Assembly: GCA_017614995.1 (NCBI GenBank) | Contig: JAGAAX010000045.1 | Location: 1-64,000, forward strand | Source of the DNA: Spirochaetaceae bacterium | GTDB taxonomy: Bacteria; Spirochaetota; Spirochaetia; Treponematales; Treponemataceae | Length of the DNA: 64,000 bases | Reading direction: 5' to 3' | Shown here: one piece after another, positions 23,186-31,721 of the stretch | How positions within the stretch are numbered: position 1 is the first letter of the stretch | How the letters are laid out: every line of letters begins with the position of its first letter | Position numbers and translations under genes: made by a program | The notes under the pieces: model-generated | Seen by the model: the letters and a program-made list of their open reading frames with translations, nothing else | Databases searched by the model: none | Told to the model about the DNA's origin: nothing

Positions 23186-23680
23186 GTGAATGTTGAAGAA
23201 GTAAAAAAACGGGCAAAAGAGAATTTTATGAACGGCTTTAACTGCGCCCAGTCTGTGTTCTGCGCCTTTGTAGAAGAGCTTGGCGAAGAGAAAGCCGGCA
23301 TGAGCCTTGAAACTGCACAGAAGCTCAGCTCTTCTTTTGGCGGCGGAATGGGCAGACTGCGCGAAGTCTGCGGTGCTGTAAGCGGAATGTTTATGGCAGC
23401 AGGCATTGTTTACGGCTATTCTTCAAGCTCAGAGCCTGACGCAAAGGCAAAGCACTACGCATTGATTCAGGAACTTGCGAAAAAATTTGCCGCCAAAAAC
23501 GGCTCGATAATCTGCCGCGAGCTTTTACAGCTTCCGCCAAAAACTTCTGGTCTTGCGCCTGACAGCCCTGTGCCCGAAGCACGCACAAAACAGTATTACC
23601 AGAAACGCCCGTGTGCCGACCTTGTTGCCGATGCCGCAGAAATTTTTGCAGAATATTATGAAAGCGCAGGCAAATCTTAA
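23186..23680 (+). CDS. C_GCAxxG_C_C family (putative redox) protein
   Basis: A 164-residue protein of the family defined by conserved cysteines and a GCAxxG-like motif. Visible are GFNCAQSVFCAF near residue 18, SSFGGGMGRLREVCGAVSGMFMA near 50, IICRELL, and a C-terminal PCADLVADAAEI. Homologues are often next to metal or redox genes in anaerobes, with no proven reaction. The start is the GTG at 23186, 18 nt after copA, so co-transcription with the copper pump is likely; whether it acts in copper or redox handling is inference. Confidence 0.85.
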   Translation: MNVEEVKKRAKENFMNGFNCAQSVFCAFVEELGEEKAGMSLETAQKLSSSFGGGMGRLREVCGAVSGMFMAAGIVYGYSSSSEPDAKAKHYALIQELAKKFAAKNGSIICRELLQLPPKTSGLAPDSPVPEARTKQYYQKRPCADLVADAAEIFAEYYESAGKS

Positions 23681-23689
23681 AAAAATGAT

Positions 23690-23724
23690 TTGAGAAAAAA
23701 CAAAAAGTATACTAGAATATAGCC
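23690..23724 (+). promoter_or_regulatory. Promoter giving a probably leaderless MCP mRNA
   Basis: TTGAGA (23690-23695), 17 nt, TAGAAT (23713-23718), then six bases before the ATG at 23725. No ribosome-binding site is present. Confidence 0.65.
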
Positions 23725-25545
23725 ATGAAACTATTACAGTCATTTCAGGTTAAATTCCTTGCGCTTATAAGTTCTTTAATTATTGTAGTTGTAATTTGTC
23801 TTTCTTTTTACGCAATCAAAAAGATGACAAGAACCTCATCTGCGGTTTATCAGTCGCAGGCTACGCAGGTAGTAAGAGCCGCGCAGGGCGTTATTGACGG
23901 CGATATATTTCAACGGTACGCCAAATCTCTTGACCCGAACGACTTTGATTATATTGAAACATGCCGCAAGCTGCTTAAGATAAGATACGAGCAGCACTGT
24001 ACATATCTTTATACGATGGTTCTTAAAGACGACAAGACCGGCGTTTTTATTGCAGACGGAAGCGACGAGCCAGACGGAGACCAATTTTCACCGTTAGGTT
24101 CAGAAGAAGACATTTCTGATTATGGCGAAGATCTGCTTACTTGCTATAAGACTGCCCAAGCTATAACCGGCGACCTTGTATATCAGCCGGCTTGGGGCTG
24201 GACTGTTTCAGCTTATGCGCCAATCAAAAACAGTGCCGGAGAGCTTGTCGGAATTATCGGCTGTGACTATAACGGCAGTTCTATAGCAAAAGAGCTGCGG
24301 AATACTAGAAACGCGCTGATTCTTTTCGGCATTTTGGTAACAATTATAGCTATTATTCTTACGTTCTTCTTTACAATGCCTTTCTTTAAGCGGATTAAAG
24401 GCGTTTCGTCTTCTCTTGAACAGATTTCTGGCGGTGCAGGTGATTTAACTCAGGCTCTCCCTGTAAAGAAAGACGATGAAGTCGGCGCGCTTGCCCGCAA
24501 CTTCAATAAAGTTATTGCAAGTCTCTGTCAGATGATTCAGTCTATAAAAGACTCTACATTCAAGCTTGACATGACGAGCGAGAACCTGCTTGTTCAGATT
24601 GAGGGCGCAAAAGAAGCCATGCTTGTTGCCGGTTCTGAAATCATGGACATTACGACAAAGACACAGGCTCAGACTTCGTGCATGAACGACGTTGTTGTGG
24701 GCATTTCAAAGACCGAAGAAGAAATCGCCGAGCTTGACAAGCGTCTGAACAGCGTTTCTGTTTCAATTGAGAATTCTTCTAACGCCATGAAAGAAATGAC
24801 TGTGAATGTCAGCAATTTTAATAACGGAATGAACGAAATCGCCACATCTTGTACCGCGCTTGTTAATAATTCTGAAGAAGGCCGCGCGCTTCAGCAGGAA
24901 GTAGCCGACAAGGTTGCGCTTGTTGTTGAGCAGGCAAGAAACCTTGCAGACGCTAACACCGCAATCGCCAATATTTCGTCACAGACCAACCTTCTTGCGA
25001 TGAACGCTTCAATTGAGGCAGCTCATGCCGGTAACGCCGGTAAAGGTTTTGCCGTAGTTGCAGGCGAAATCCGAAAGCTTGCAGAAAGTTCTGCAAAGCA
25101 GTCTGAATCGATTAACAACCTGCTTAAAGACATTACTGATGCAATCAACGGAATTGTCCACTCATCTGATGCTTCGCGCAAATCATTTGAGGGAATCGGA
25201 AAGCAGATTCAGGGCATTGACCAGATGATTAAGGATTTGCAGCTCGGCATGAACGAGCAGGACAGCGCAATCCGCGGTGTTGCCGAGACAACCAGAATCA
25301 TCAATGAAACTGCACAGGCTATCAATGTTTCTTCTTCTAAGATGAAGCAGCAGAGTGCTGACGCTTTCGGCAAGATTGACCTTCTCAAGACCCAGACTAA
25401 CGAAATCGGCTCAAAGGTTGACAATATTGTAATGAAGACTATGGAAGTTCAGTCGCTTATCACCAACGTTGCCGACGCTTCCGAGTCAAACAAGCAGACC
25501 GCCACCGACGTATCTGAGCTTATAAACAAGTTCAAAACGATGTAG
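23725..25545 (+). CDS. Methyl-accepting chemotaxis protein
   Basis: A 606-residue transducer that signals to CheA/CheW. Transmembrane helix 1 is at about residues 8-30. A periplasmic sensing domain (about 31-192) follows, with Cache-like features (YETC, then a [25 protein letters not shown] strand run). Helix 2 lies at about 193-217, then a HAMP domain ([21 protein letters not shown]). The signalling coiled coil has its tip at [19 protein letters not shown]. The start codon lies six bases after a -10 box, implying a leaderless mRNA. The stop codon abuts a hairpin element. Confidence 0.93.
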   Translation: MKLLQSFQVKFLALISSLIIVVVICLSFYAIKKMTRTSSAVYQSQATQVVRAAQGVIDGDIFQRYAKSLDPNDFDYIETCRKLLKIRYEQHCTYLYTMVLKDDKTGVFIADGSDEPDGDQFSPLGSEEDISDYGEDLLTCYKTAQAITGDLVYQPAWGWTVSAYAPIKNSAGELVGIIGCDYNGSSIAKELRNTRNALILFGILVTIIAIILTFFFTMPFFKRIKGVSSSLEQISGGAGDLTQALPVKKDDEVGALARNFNKVIASLCQMIQSIKDSTFKLDMTSENLLVQIEGAKEAMLVAGSEIMDITTKTQAQTSCMNDVVVGISKTEEEIAELDKRLNSVSVSIENSSNAMKEMTVNVSNFNNGMNEIATSCTALVNNSEEGRALQQEVADKVALVVEQARNLADANTAIANISSQTNLLAMNASIEAAHAGNAGKGFAVVAGEIRKLAESSAKQSESINNLLKDITDAINGIVHSSDASRKSFEGIGKQIQGIDQMIKDLQLGMNEQDSAIRGVAETTRIINETAQAINVSSSKMKQQSADAFGKIDLLKTQTNEIGSKVDNIVMKTMEVQSLITNVADASESNKQTATDVSELINKFKTM

Positions 25546-25620
25546 CGTTTTGCCTTTGGAATTATCTTCAGTTTGGGATTAATCTAGCAAAACGGCCAAG
25601 TTTCCGCTGTGCGGAAACTT
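25546..25620. repeat. Nested hairpin element, B-A half copy
   Basis: Stem B pairs CGTTTTGC (25546-25553) with GCAAAACG (25587-25594), a compensated variant of the CGTTTCGC stem. Stem A is perfect: AAGTTTCCGC (25598-25607) with GCGGAAACTT (25611-25620). It begins right after the MCP stop codon and may act as its terminator. GGTGCACA follows, as in the other copies. Confidence 0.7.
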
Positions 25621-25660
25621 GTAACTGGTGCACATCGTTGCTCAATCAGGAAGAACTGTC

Positions 25661-25683
25661 ATTGTCGGGCGTGACCCGACAAT
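25661..25683. repeat. Perfect hairpin ATTGTCGGG / CCCGACAAT
   Basis: Nine-bp arms around CGTGA. Related hairpins occur at 15558 and 2551. Similar GGG-CTTGA-CCC repeats are common in bacterial intergenic DNA. Confidence 0.65.
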
Positions 25684-25747
25684 CTTTGATATAGGCGAAA
25701 AGCGCCGCTTTTGACTTCGCAAAACCGGCAGTGCTGCGTTCTAAGCT

Positions 25748-26011
25748 AAATTTCAAATGAAATTTGTTTTCTTTTCGTATTTTGGGCAAAATATCAAATG
25801 ATAATTGCTTCCTTTTTGCATTTTGAACGAAATATCAAATGAAATTTGCTTCCTTTTCACGTTTTGAGCGAAATATCAAATGATATTTGTCTCCTTTTCT
25901 CATTTTGGGCAAAATATCATTTGATAATTGAAAGAAGTTTTTATATCCAACGAAATATCATTTGATAATTGACTGAAACTTTTATATCCAATTAAATATC
26001 AAATGATATTT
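25748..26011. repeat. Array 2: seven 18-bp palindromes at an exact 41-bp pitch
   Basis: Palindrome left edges are 25748, 25789, 25830, 25871, 25912, 25953 and 25994. Arms are AAATATCA / TGATATTT or variants, with a 2-nt AA or TT centre; unit 1 is AAATTTCAAATGAAATTT, changed symmetrically in both arms. Units 1, 4 and 7 are perfect, while 2, 3, 5 and 6 have imperfect right arms. The spacers of units 1-4 are T-rich and end TGGGC, TGAAC or TGAGC, as in array 1. The array ends 119 bp before the aspartate kinase gene. Apart from the listed repeats, 25546-26130 holds no gene. Confidence 0.9.
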
Positions 26012-26130
26012 ACTCCGCAAGCGTTAGCCGTTTGTTGTACTCAAAAAAAATAAGTCTTGTCCGTTTTGATGTTTTTCGGTAGACTGTCATATAAATTGCC
26101 ATTCCGGCTTAATGAAAAACGAGGATTTGT

Positions 26131-27462
26131 ATGATTGTCATGAAATTCGGCGGTTCTTCCGTTGCCAATGCAGAACGGATTCGCCATGTTGCTTCTATTA
26201 TCAAAACTTATGCGGATAAAAGACCGGCTGTTGTGCTCTCTGCAATGGGCGACACAACCGATTACCTGCTTGAAGCAGCCGATCTTGCATTGACCGGCAA
26301 AGTCGATATTTCAAATGTAGAAAAACTCCACAGAGACACAGCAAAAGATTTGGGCGTTGCAATCGACAGCGTAAACGAGCTGCTCGACGAGCTGAAATTT
26401 CTGCTTACAGGCATTTCAATGCTCAAAGAACTTACAAAACGTACAAGAGACTATCTTGTTTCGTTCGGCGAGCGTCTTTCTGTGCGGATGATGGCAGCAT
26501 ATTTAAACGCGAACGGTGTTCCTGCAAAATTTTATGACGCATGGGACGTTGGCTTTGTTTCAGACTCAAATTTTATGTCAGCAGAACTGCTTGACGAAGT
26601 TTGGAAGACAATTCCGGCTCACCTTTCAGATTACGCAAAGGGGAAAGACAAAAATATTCCGATTATTACCGGTTTTATAGCAAAAGACAAAAACGGCTAT
26701 ATCACAACACTGGGCCGCGGCGGCAGTGACTTAAGTGCAACAATGATTGGTGCAGCCATGAACGCCGATGAGGTTCAGACTTGGAAAGACGTTGAGGGCA
26801 TTCTTACAGCAGACCCGCGTACCGTTAAAAACGCAAGAACTGTAGCAGAAGTAACTTACGATGAAGCAGCCGAGCTTGCATATTTTGGCGCACAGGTTCT
26901 GCACCCGCGCTCAATGAATCCATGCCGCGTAAACGGCACGCCGGTTCGCGTAAAGAACTCTTACAATATAGACTTTCCGGGTTCGGTAATTGTCGCAAAA
27001 CATTCAGGCGAAAGACCGCCGGTAACAGCAATTACATCAAAGAAGAACAACATCGTCATCGACCTTGTTTCCACAAGAATGATTGGCTTACCGGGCTTTT
27101 TAGCTCATGTTTTCAATCAGTTCTTGAAATGGGAAATCAGCATTGACGTTATCGCCACATCAGAAGTTTCAGTTTCTTTGACGATAAACACAGACAAACC
27201 GCTTGACGGCTTGAAAGCAGACCTTGAGCGCTACGCTTCTGTTGATATTAAGCGCGGAAAATCAATTGTTACGATTATCTGCGATGTAGCGCGTTCTTCG
27301 GAGATTCTTCAGTCTGCATTCAAGGTGCTTTCTGAAGAAAAGGTAAACGTGCAGATGATAAGCCAGGGCGCTTCTAAAGTTAATATAAGCTTTATCGTTG
27401 ATGATGCAGAGGCAAACACTGTTGTCAAAGCCTTGCACAAAGCATATTTCGGGGAAAACTAA
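26131..27462 (+). CDS. lysC: Aspartate kinase
   Basis: Phosphorylates aspartate, the first step toward lysine, threonine, methionine and diaminopimelate. The 443-residue monofunctional enzyme starts with the family signature VMKFGGSSVANAERI and has FGERLSVRMMAAYL, TLGRGGSDLSATMIG and the C-terminal ACT regulatory pair (ISIDVIATSEVSVSLTI; VNVQMISQGASKVNISF). The ribosome-binding site CGAGGA is acceptable. It is followed 12 bp later by dapB, making a diaminopimelate-oriented unit. Array 2 lies upstream; a weak promoter (TTGATG, 18 nt, TATAAA) may lie near 26070-26099. Confidence 0.95.
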   Translation: MIVMKFGGSSVANAERIRHVASIIKTYADKRPAVVLSAMGDTTDYLLEAADLALTGKVDISNVEKLHRDTAKDLGVAIDSVNELLDELKFLLTGISMLKELTKRTRDYLVSFGERLSVRMMAAYLNANGVPAKFYDAWDVGFVSDSNFMSAELLDEVWKTIPAHLSDYAKGKDKNIPIITGFIAKDKNGYITTLGRGGSDLSATMIGAAMNADEVQTWKDVEGILTADPRTVKNARTVAEVTYDEAAELAYFGAQVLHPRSMNPCRVNGTPVRVKNSYNIDFPGSVIVAKHSGERPPVTAITSKKNNIVIDLVSTRMIGLPGFLAHVFNQFLKWEISIDVIATSEVSVSLTINTDKPLDGLKADLERYASVDIKRGKSIVTIICDVARSSEILQSAFKVLSEEKVNVQMISQGASKVNISFIVDDAEANTVVKALHKAYFGEN

Positions 27463-27474
27463 AAGGAGAATGCG

Positions 27475-28254
27475 ATGAAATTAGCTTTAGTTGGTTACGG
27501 TCAGATGGGGCACATGCTCCGTTCTGTTGCTGAAAAACGCGGACATAAAGTAGTGCTTACGGTTGACCCGTTTGCAGAAGACGCTGATTTTAAGCCGGCT
27601 TCTCCTGCTGAAACAGCCGCAAAGATTAAAGAATCCGGGGCAGAGGGCATTATCGAATTCTCGCACCCGACTTCAGTTATGGGCAACATCGAAGCTTTGC
27701 TGCCGCTCAAACTGCCGCTTGTTGTCGGCACTACCGGCTGGAACGACAAGCGCGCCGAAGTTGAGCAGCTTGCACTTAAAAACGGCTCGTTTATCTTTCA
27801 TGCTGCAAACTATTCGATTGGCGTCAATCTCTTTTATAAGATTGTCGCACAGGCTGCAAAGCTTGTCTCAAATTACGACGAATATGACTGCGCGCTTTGG
27901 GAAGCCCACCACACAAAAAAGCTTGACAGCCCTTCCGGCACAGCTTTGGAAATTGCGCAGATTGTCCTCGACAATATGCCTTCAAAAAAGACAATCGTTA
28001 CAGAAGCTTTCCACGACAGACCAAAAAAAGAAGAGCTTCATGTTTCAAGCACACGCCTCGGCAGTGTTCCGGGCACTCATACCGTTTTCTTTGATTCGGC
28101 TGCCGACACAATTGAGCTTACGCACACTGTAAGAAACCGCGAGGGTCTTGCTATGGGTGCTGTTCGCGCATTGGAATGGCTCCGCGCAGGCGTAGACGGC
28201 GGTTCTGTAAAGCCGGGCATGTATTCAATGGAAAATATTCTGAGCGGCCTGTGA
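27475..28254 (+). CDS. dapB: 4-Hydroxy-tetrahydrodipicolinate reductase
   Basis: Reduces hydroxy-tetrahydrodipicolinate with NAD(P)H in the diaminopimelate and lysine pathway, which feeds peptidoglycan synthesis. The 259-residue protein has a nucleotide-binding start (LALVGYGQMGHML), the catalytic EAHHTKKLDSPSGTA motif with the lysine and histidines expected, and a C-terminal substrate region (HTVRNREGLAMGAVRALEW). The glycine-rich loop is GYGQMG where the classic form is GxxGxMG. A strong AAGGAG ribosome-binding site is present, 12 bp after lysC. Confidence 0.95.
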   Translation: MKLALVGYGQMGHMLRSVAEKRGHKVVLTVDPFAEDADFKPASPAETAAKIKESGAEGIIEFSHPTSVMGNIEALLPLKLPLVVGTTGWNDKRAEVEQLALKNGSFIFHAANYSIGVNLFYKIVAQAAKLVSNYDEYDCALWEAHHTKKLDSPSGTALEIAQIVLDNMPSKKTIVTEAFHDRPKKEELHVSSTRLGSVPGTHTVFFDSAADTIELTHTVRNREGLAMGAVRALEWLRAGVDGGSVKPGMYSMENILSGL

Positions 28255-28256
28255 TA

Positions 28257-29615
28257 ATGGCGGTTTTGCACCACAAAATGCAGAAAAGCCTTTTTTGCTG
28301 TTTCTGCGCATTGGTTCTGGCTTTTGTATCGTGCAGCAAGACTGAAAGCGCTGCTCTTGAAGCCGCCGGAGCTGAAGCGCAGTTGAGCAGCACCGCTGAA
28401 ATTGAGGCTGAAAAAAGGCGCGCCGAAGAAAAAGCTTTGCTTGAAGAAAAGGCAAAAATTGATTCGGCAATAGACGCTTATTTAGACAAACTCACACTTG
28501 ACGAAAAAATCGCACAGCTTTTTGCAGTCGGCATTGACGGCAACGACATTCTTCATTCTTATGCAAAAAAAGAATTCGCTGGCGGCGCGCCCGGCTCTTT
28601 TCTGCTTTTTGACGCTAATATAGGTGAAACTGCGGAACAGACCATAAATTTTACGGATTCTGTGCTAAGCTGGTTTATCGGACAGAATCTTGTGCCGCCA
28701 TTTTTTATGATTGACAACGAGGGCGGCGGTGTCTACCGTTTTGACGGCATAGGCTCAAAGCTGCTTTCGCCGCAGCGCATGACCGAGTGCTTTTCGCAGG
28801 AAGAAGCCGAAAACTATTATTATTTGATTGGGCTTCAGATGAAGGCTGTGAACATTCATCTGAATCTTGCGCCGCTTGTAGAAGTCAAAAACGAAAACAA
28901 TGCCGCTTTTTTGGGACGGCGTTCATTCGGTACTTTTGAGAATGTCGAAAAATACGGCGAAGCCTGCATTAAAGGCTTTGATAAATCCGGCGTGGGCACA
29001 ACTTTAAAGCATTTTCCGGGTAACACTGATGTAGACCCGCACATAGGGCTTCCGCACCTTGCTTCAAGCAGGGAAGAAATCGAATCTTTGTATATTGAGC
29101 CTTTTAAGCGGCTTTCAGCTTTCGGTGCTGATGCGGTTTTAATCTCGCATATTGTGGTTGATTCGCTTGATAAAGGCGTGCCAGCCTGTTTTTCTTCAAA
29201 GGTGGTTTGCTCTGAATTGAGAGACACTTTCTGGCACGACGGGCTTGTAATTTCAGACGATTTGTACATGGGCGCGTTGAGCAAAAACGGCTATCCGCCC
29301 GAAGTTGCGGTTGTAAAAGCTCTCAAAGCCGGAATTGATATTCTGATGATTTCAGAAAAGCGCTTTTCAAAGGCGGCACAGGCTATAAAAGCAGAAGCCG
29401 AAGCTGACGCGCAGTTTAAGGCGCGCATCGACGACGCTGTGCGGCACATATTGCGCTTCAAGATTAAGCGCAATGTGCTTGAGCTTAAACCGATTGAGGA
29501 CGGTTCGGGCTATATTGTTGCGCCGGTTCAGTTAAAAGATGCAGCCGAAAGCTTAGAAGCGTTTAACGCCGCAAAAGCAAAAGCAGATAAAATCTACGCA
29601 GAACACATAAAATAG
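28257..29615 (+). CDS. Glycoside hydrolase family 3 lipoprotein (NagZ-like)
   Basis: Probable beta-N-acetylglucosaminidase-like hydrolase for cell-wall sugars. The lipobox is LAFVSC and an Ala/Glu-rich linker leads to the GH3 barrel. Barrel motifs are MIDNEGGGVYRFDG and TLKHFPGNTDVDPHIGLPH, with the nucleophile region LVISDDLYMGAL. Canonical NagZ has KHFPGHG...DSH, so the His-bearing loop is altered here. ATG 28257 follows dapB by two bases; ATG 28278 is an alternative nearer the signal peptide. Acting outside the inner membrane is inferred from the lipid anchor. Confidence 0.85.
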   Translation: MAVLHHKMQKSLFCCFCALVLAFVSCSKTESAALEAAGAEAQLSSTAEIEAEKRRAEEKALLEEKAKIDSAIDAYLDKLTLDEKIAQLFAVGIDGNDILHSYAKKEFAGGAPGSFLLFDANIGETAEQTINFTDSVLSWFIGQNLVPPFFMIDNEGGGVYRFDGIGSKLLSPQRMTECFSQEEAENYYYLIGLQMKAVNIHLNLAPLVEVKNENNAAFLGRRSFGTFENVEKYGEACIKGFDKSGVGTTLKHFPGNTDVDPHIGLPHLASSREEIESLYIEPFKRLSAFGADAVLISHIVVDSLDKGVPACFSSKVVCSELRDTFWHDGLVISDDLYMGALSKNGYPPEVAVVKALKAGIDILMISEKRFSKAAQAIKAEAEADAQFKARIDDAVRHILRFKIKRNVLELKPIEDGSGYIVAPVQLKDAAESLEAFNAAKAKADKIYAEHIK

Positions 29616-29620
29616 AAATT

Positions 29621-30424
29621 ATGGCTAAAAAAGACAAAAAACTTTCCGGGGCAGAATTATTTGACGCTTATTACTCTGAACTTTACGGGGAGCGGTGGAA
29701 CAGCTTGAAAGCCGCCCTGCTTGGCGACCCATGCCAGTGCGGCTATTCGCATAATCTTTTAAAGACTTATTACCTTGATACAGGCAGTGTGCGTGCTGCA
29801 AAAGCTCTGCCGCTTGAGGGCGCAGAACAAATCGCAGACTTTTGCGCCGCTCCGGGTGGAAAATCTCTGGTTATAGCATCAACGATGCCGGGCGGCGCAA
29901 CTTTAGTCTCAAACGAGCGTTCGCGCGACCGTAAGACGCGGCTTCAAAAAGTGCTTGACGAACATCTTCCTGAAGAAACCAGAAGCCGCGTTTCAGTTTC
30001 TGGCTTTGACGCAAGCTGCTGGTGCAACCATGAGCGCGAAGCTTACGACAGAATTCTGCTTGACGCGCCATGTTCGTCTGAACGGCATGTTATGGCAGAC
30101 CTGAAATATCTGGCTTTGTGGACACCGGCGCGCGTGCGCAATCTTGCTGTCGCGCAGTGGGCTTTGCTCTCTTCTGCCTTTCTGGTGCTTAAAAGCGGCG
30201 GCTATATGGTTTATTCAACATGCGCGCTTGCTTATGCGGAAAACGACGGTGTAATCAAAAAGCTTTTGAAAAAGTACGAAGGCGCGTCTGTTGTCAGCCT
30301 GCCGGAGATCGATCCGGACGGTTTGTGCAACGGCGAAAAGACAGAATTTGGTATTCACGTACTGCCGGATAAACAGAATGGGGCAGGCCCGTTATATTTT
30401 GCTTTGATACACAAAGAATTTTAG
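29621..30424 (+). CDS. RsmB/NOP-family RNA (cytosine-5) methyltransferase
   Basis: A 267-residue SAM-dependent enzyme that would methylate a cytosine C5 in rRNA or tRNA. Motif I is ADFCAAPGGKSL. Motif IV is ILLDAPCSSERH and supplies the first catalytic cysteine; motif VI is MVYSTCAL and supplies the second. The protein lacks the N-terminal NusB-like and the C-terminal PUA domains of RsmB and RsmF, so the target cannot be inferred. It starts five bases after the GH3 gene without a ribosome-binding site. Confidence 0.88.
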   Translation: MAKKDKKLSGAELFDAYYSELYGERWNSLKAALLGDPCQCGYSHNLLKTYYLDTGSVRAAKALPLEGAEQIADFCAAPGGKSLVIASTMPGGATLVSNERSRDRKTRLQKVLDEHLPEETRSRVSVSGFDASCWCNHEREAYDRILLDAPCSSERHVMADLKYLALWTPARVRNLAVAQWALLSSAFLVLKSGGYMVYSTCALAYAENDGVIKKLLKKYEGASVVSLPEIDPDGLCNGEKTEFGIHVLPDKQNGAGPLYFALIHKEF

Positions 30425-30479
30425 TCATAAATTATGGACGAAATCATATATATGGTATAGAATCATTTTTGGGTGAAAT

Positions 30480-31715
30480 ATGTCCAATACGTCTAGTGTT
30501 AGAGAAGAAAAATTAAAACGAATCATTGAGCTCGAAAAGGTCTTGAATGAGATTCAAGATATTGACGTTTTGCTCGAACGCATTCTTACCGAAGCCAGAA
30601 ACATCGTGCATGCAGACGCCGGTTCTATCTACGTCTATGAGCATGGTATGCTTGGAATCCGTTATGGTCAGAATGAAACTCAGCAGAAAAAGCTTGCACC
30701 CGGACAAAAACTCCCTTACAACTTTTTCACGTTCCCTGTAAACGAAAAATCTATGTGCGGCTATGCCGTTCTTACAGGTTCAATTCTGAATGTACCTGAT
30801 GTTTACAACCTTGTTGACAGACCTTTTGTATTCAACAAGCAGCCGGATACATTGACTGGTTACCGCACAAAAGCAGTTCTTACTGTTCCTTTAAAGACTG
30901 CAACAAACAAAGTTTTGGGCGTTCTTCAGATTATAAACCCACAGACTGACGATGGTCAGCTCTCTGAATTTGATGAAGCTTCTGTTTTGTATATAGAGCA
31001 TTTTGCGACAAGTGCCACTCAGGCTCTTGAGCGCGCGCATTTGACACGTGCAATGATTTTGCGCATGGTTCAGATGGCAGAGTTCCGCGACCCGAAAGAG
31101 ACCGGCGCGCACGTAAACAGAGTTTCTAACTACGCTGTAGAAATCTATGACCACTGGGCTTTTAAGCACAATGTTTCTGTTGCAGAGTCTGAAAAATACA
31201 GAGATGCCTTGAAGATTGCCGCAATGCTTCACGATGTGGGCAAAGTAGCTATTTCTGATGTTATTCTTAGAAAGCCTTCAAGACTTACTGACGAAGAGTA
31301 TAAGATTATTCAGAACCACACATTGATAGGCTCGCGCCTCTTTGACGATATTCAGTCTCCTTTGGATGCAATGTCTAGAGATGTTGCGCTGCGTCACCAT
31401 GAGCGCTGGGACGGCTTGGGCTACCCGGGAAAAATTGACCTTAATTCTGGTGAACCGCTTGAGCTGAACCCGGAAACTGGCAAAGCGGCAGGTCTCTCGG
31501 GAGAAGAAATTCCGCTTGCTGCAAGAATTGTGTCTTTGGCTGATGTTTTTGATGCCTTGTCTTCAAAGCGTGTCTACAAAGAGTCTTGGTCTGAAGTTGA
31601 AGTTTTGAACGAGATTCAGTCTCAGGCTGGAAAGCAGTTTGACCCAGAACTGGTTATGAGCTTCTTTGAAGTTCTGCCGAATATCCGCCAGATTCAGATG
31701 GCATGGCCGGACTAA
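30480..31715 (+). CDS. GAF domain plus HD-GYP phosphodiesterase
   Basis: Predicted cyclic-di-GMP phosphodiesterase, 411 residues and cytoplasmic. An N-terminal helix leads into a GAF domain (about 20-185: ARNIVHADAGSIYVYE, TAVLTVPLK-type strands, VLGVLQIIN). The HD-GYP domain follows, with AAMLHDVGKVAISDVIL, NHTLIGSRLFDD and RHHERWDGLGYPGKI, so the metal ligands and the GYP signature are all present. The GAF domain should sense a small molecule or redox state. It is monocistronic with a GGGTGA ribosome-binding site. Confidence 0.93.
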   Translation: MSNTSSVREEKLKRIIELEKVLNEIQDIDVLLERILTEARNIVHADAGSIYVYEHGMLGIRYGQNETQQKKLAPGQKLPYNFFTFPVNEKSMCGYAVLTGSILNVPDVYNLVDRPFVFNKQPDTLTGYRTKAVLTVPLKTATNKVLGVLQIINPQTDDGQLSEFDEASVLYIEHFATSATQALERAHLTRAMILRMVQMAEFRDPKETGAHVNRVSNYAVEIYDHWAFKHNVSVAESEKYRDALKIAAMLHDVGKVAISDVILRKPSRLTDEEYKIIQNHTLIGSRLFDDIQSPLDAMSRDVALRHHERWDGLGYPGKIDLNSGEPLELNPETGKAAGLSGEEIPLAARIVSLADVFDALSSKRVYKESWSEVEVLNEIQSQAGKQFDPELVMSFFEVLPNIRQIQMAWPD

Positions 31716-31721
31716 AGCTTT

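Noticed and set aside
17500-26011. The two 41-bp arrays as CRISPR arrays
   Set aside because: The spacers are similar to each other, the repeats are drifting palindromes, and no cas genes are near.
29602-29621. Leaderless promoter before the RNA methyltransferase (TAAAAT seven bases upstream)
   Set aside because: No matching -35 is present, and the site is inside the end of the preceding gene, so coupling is simpler.
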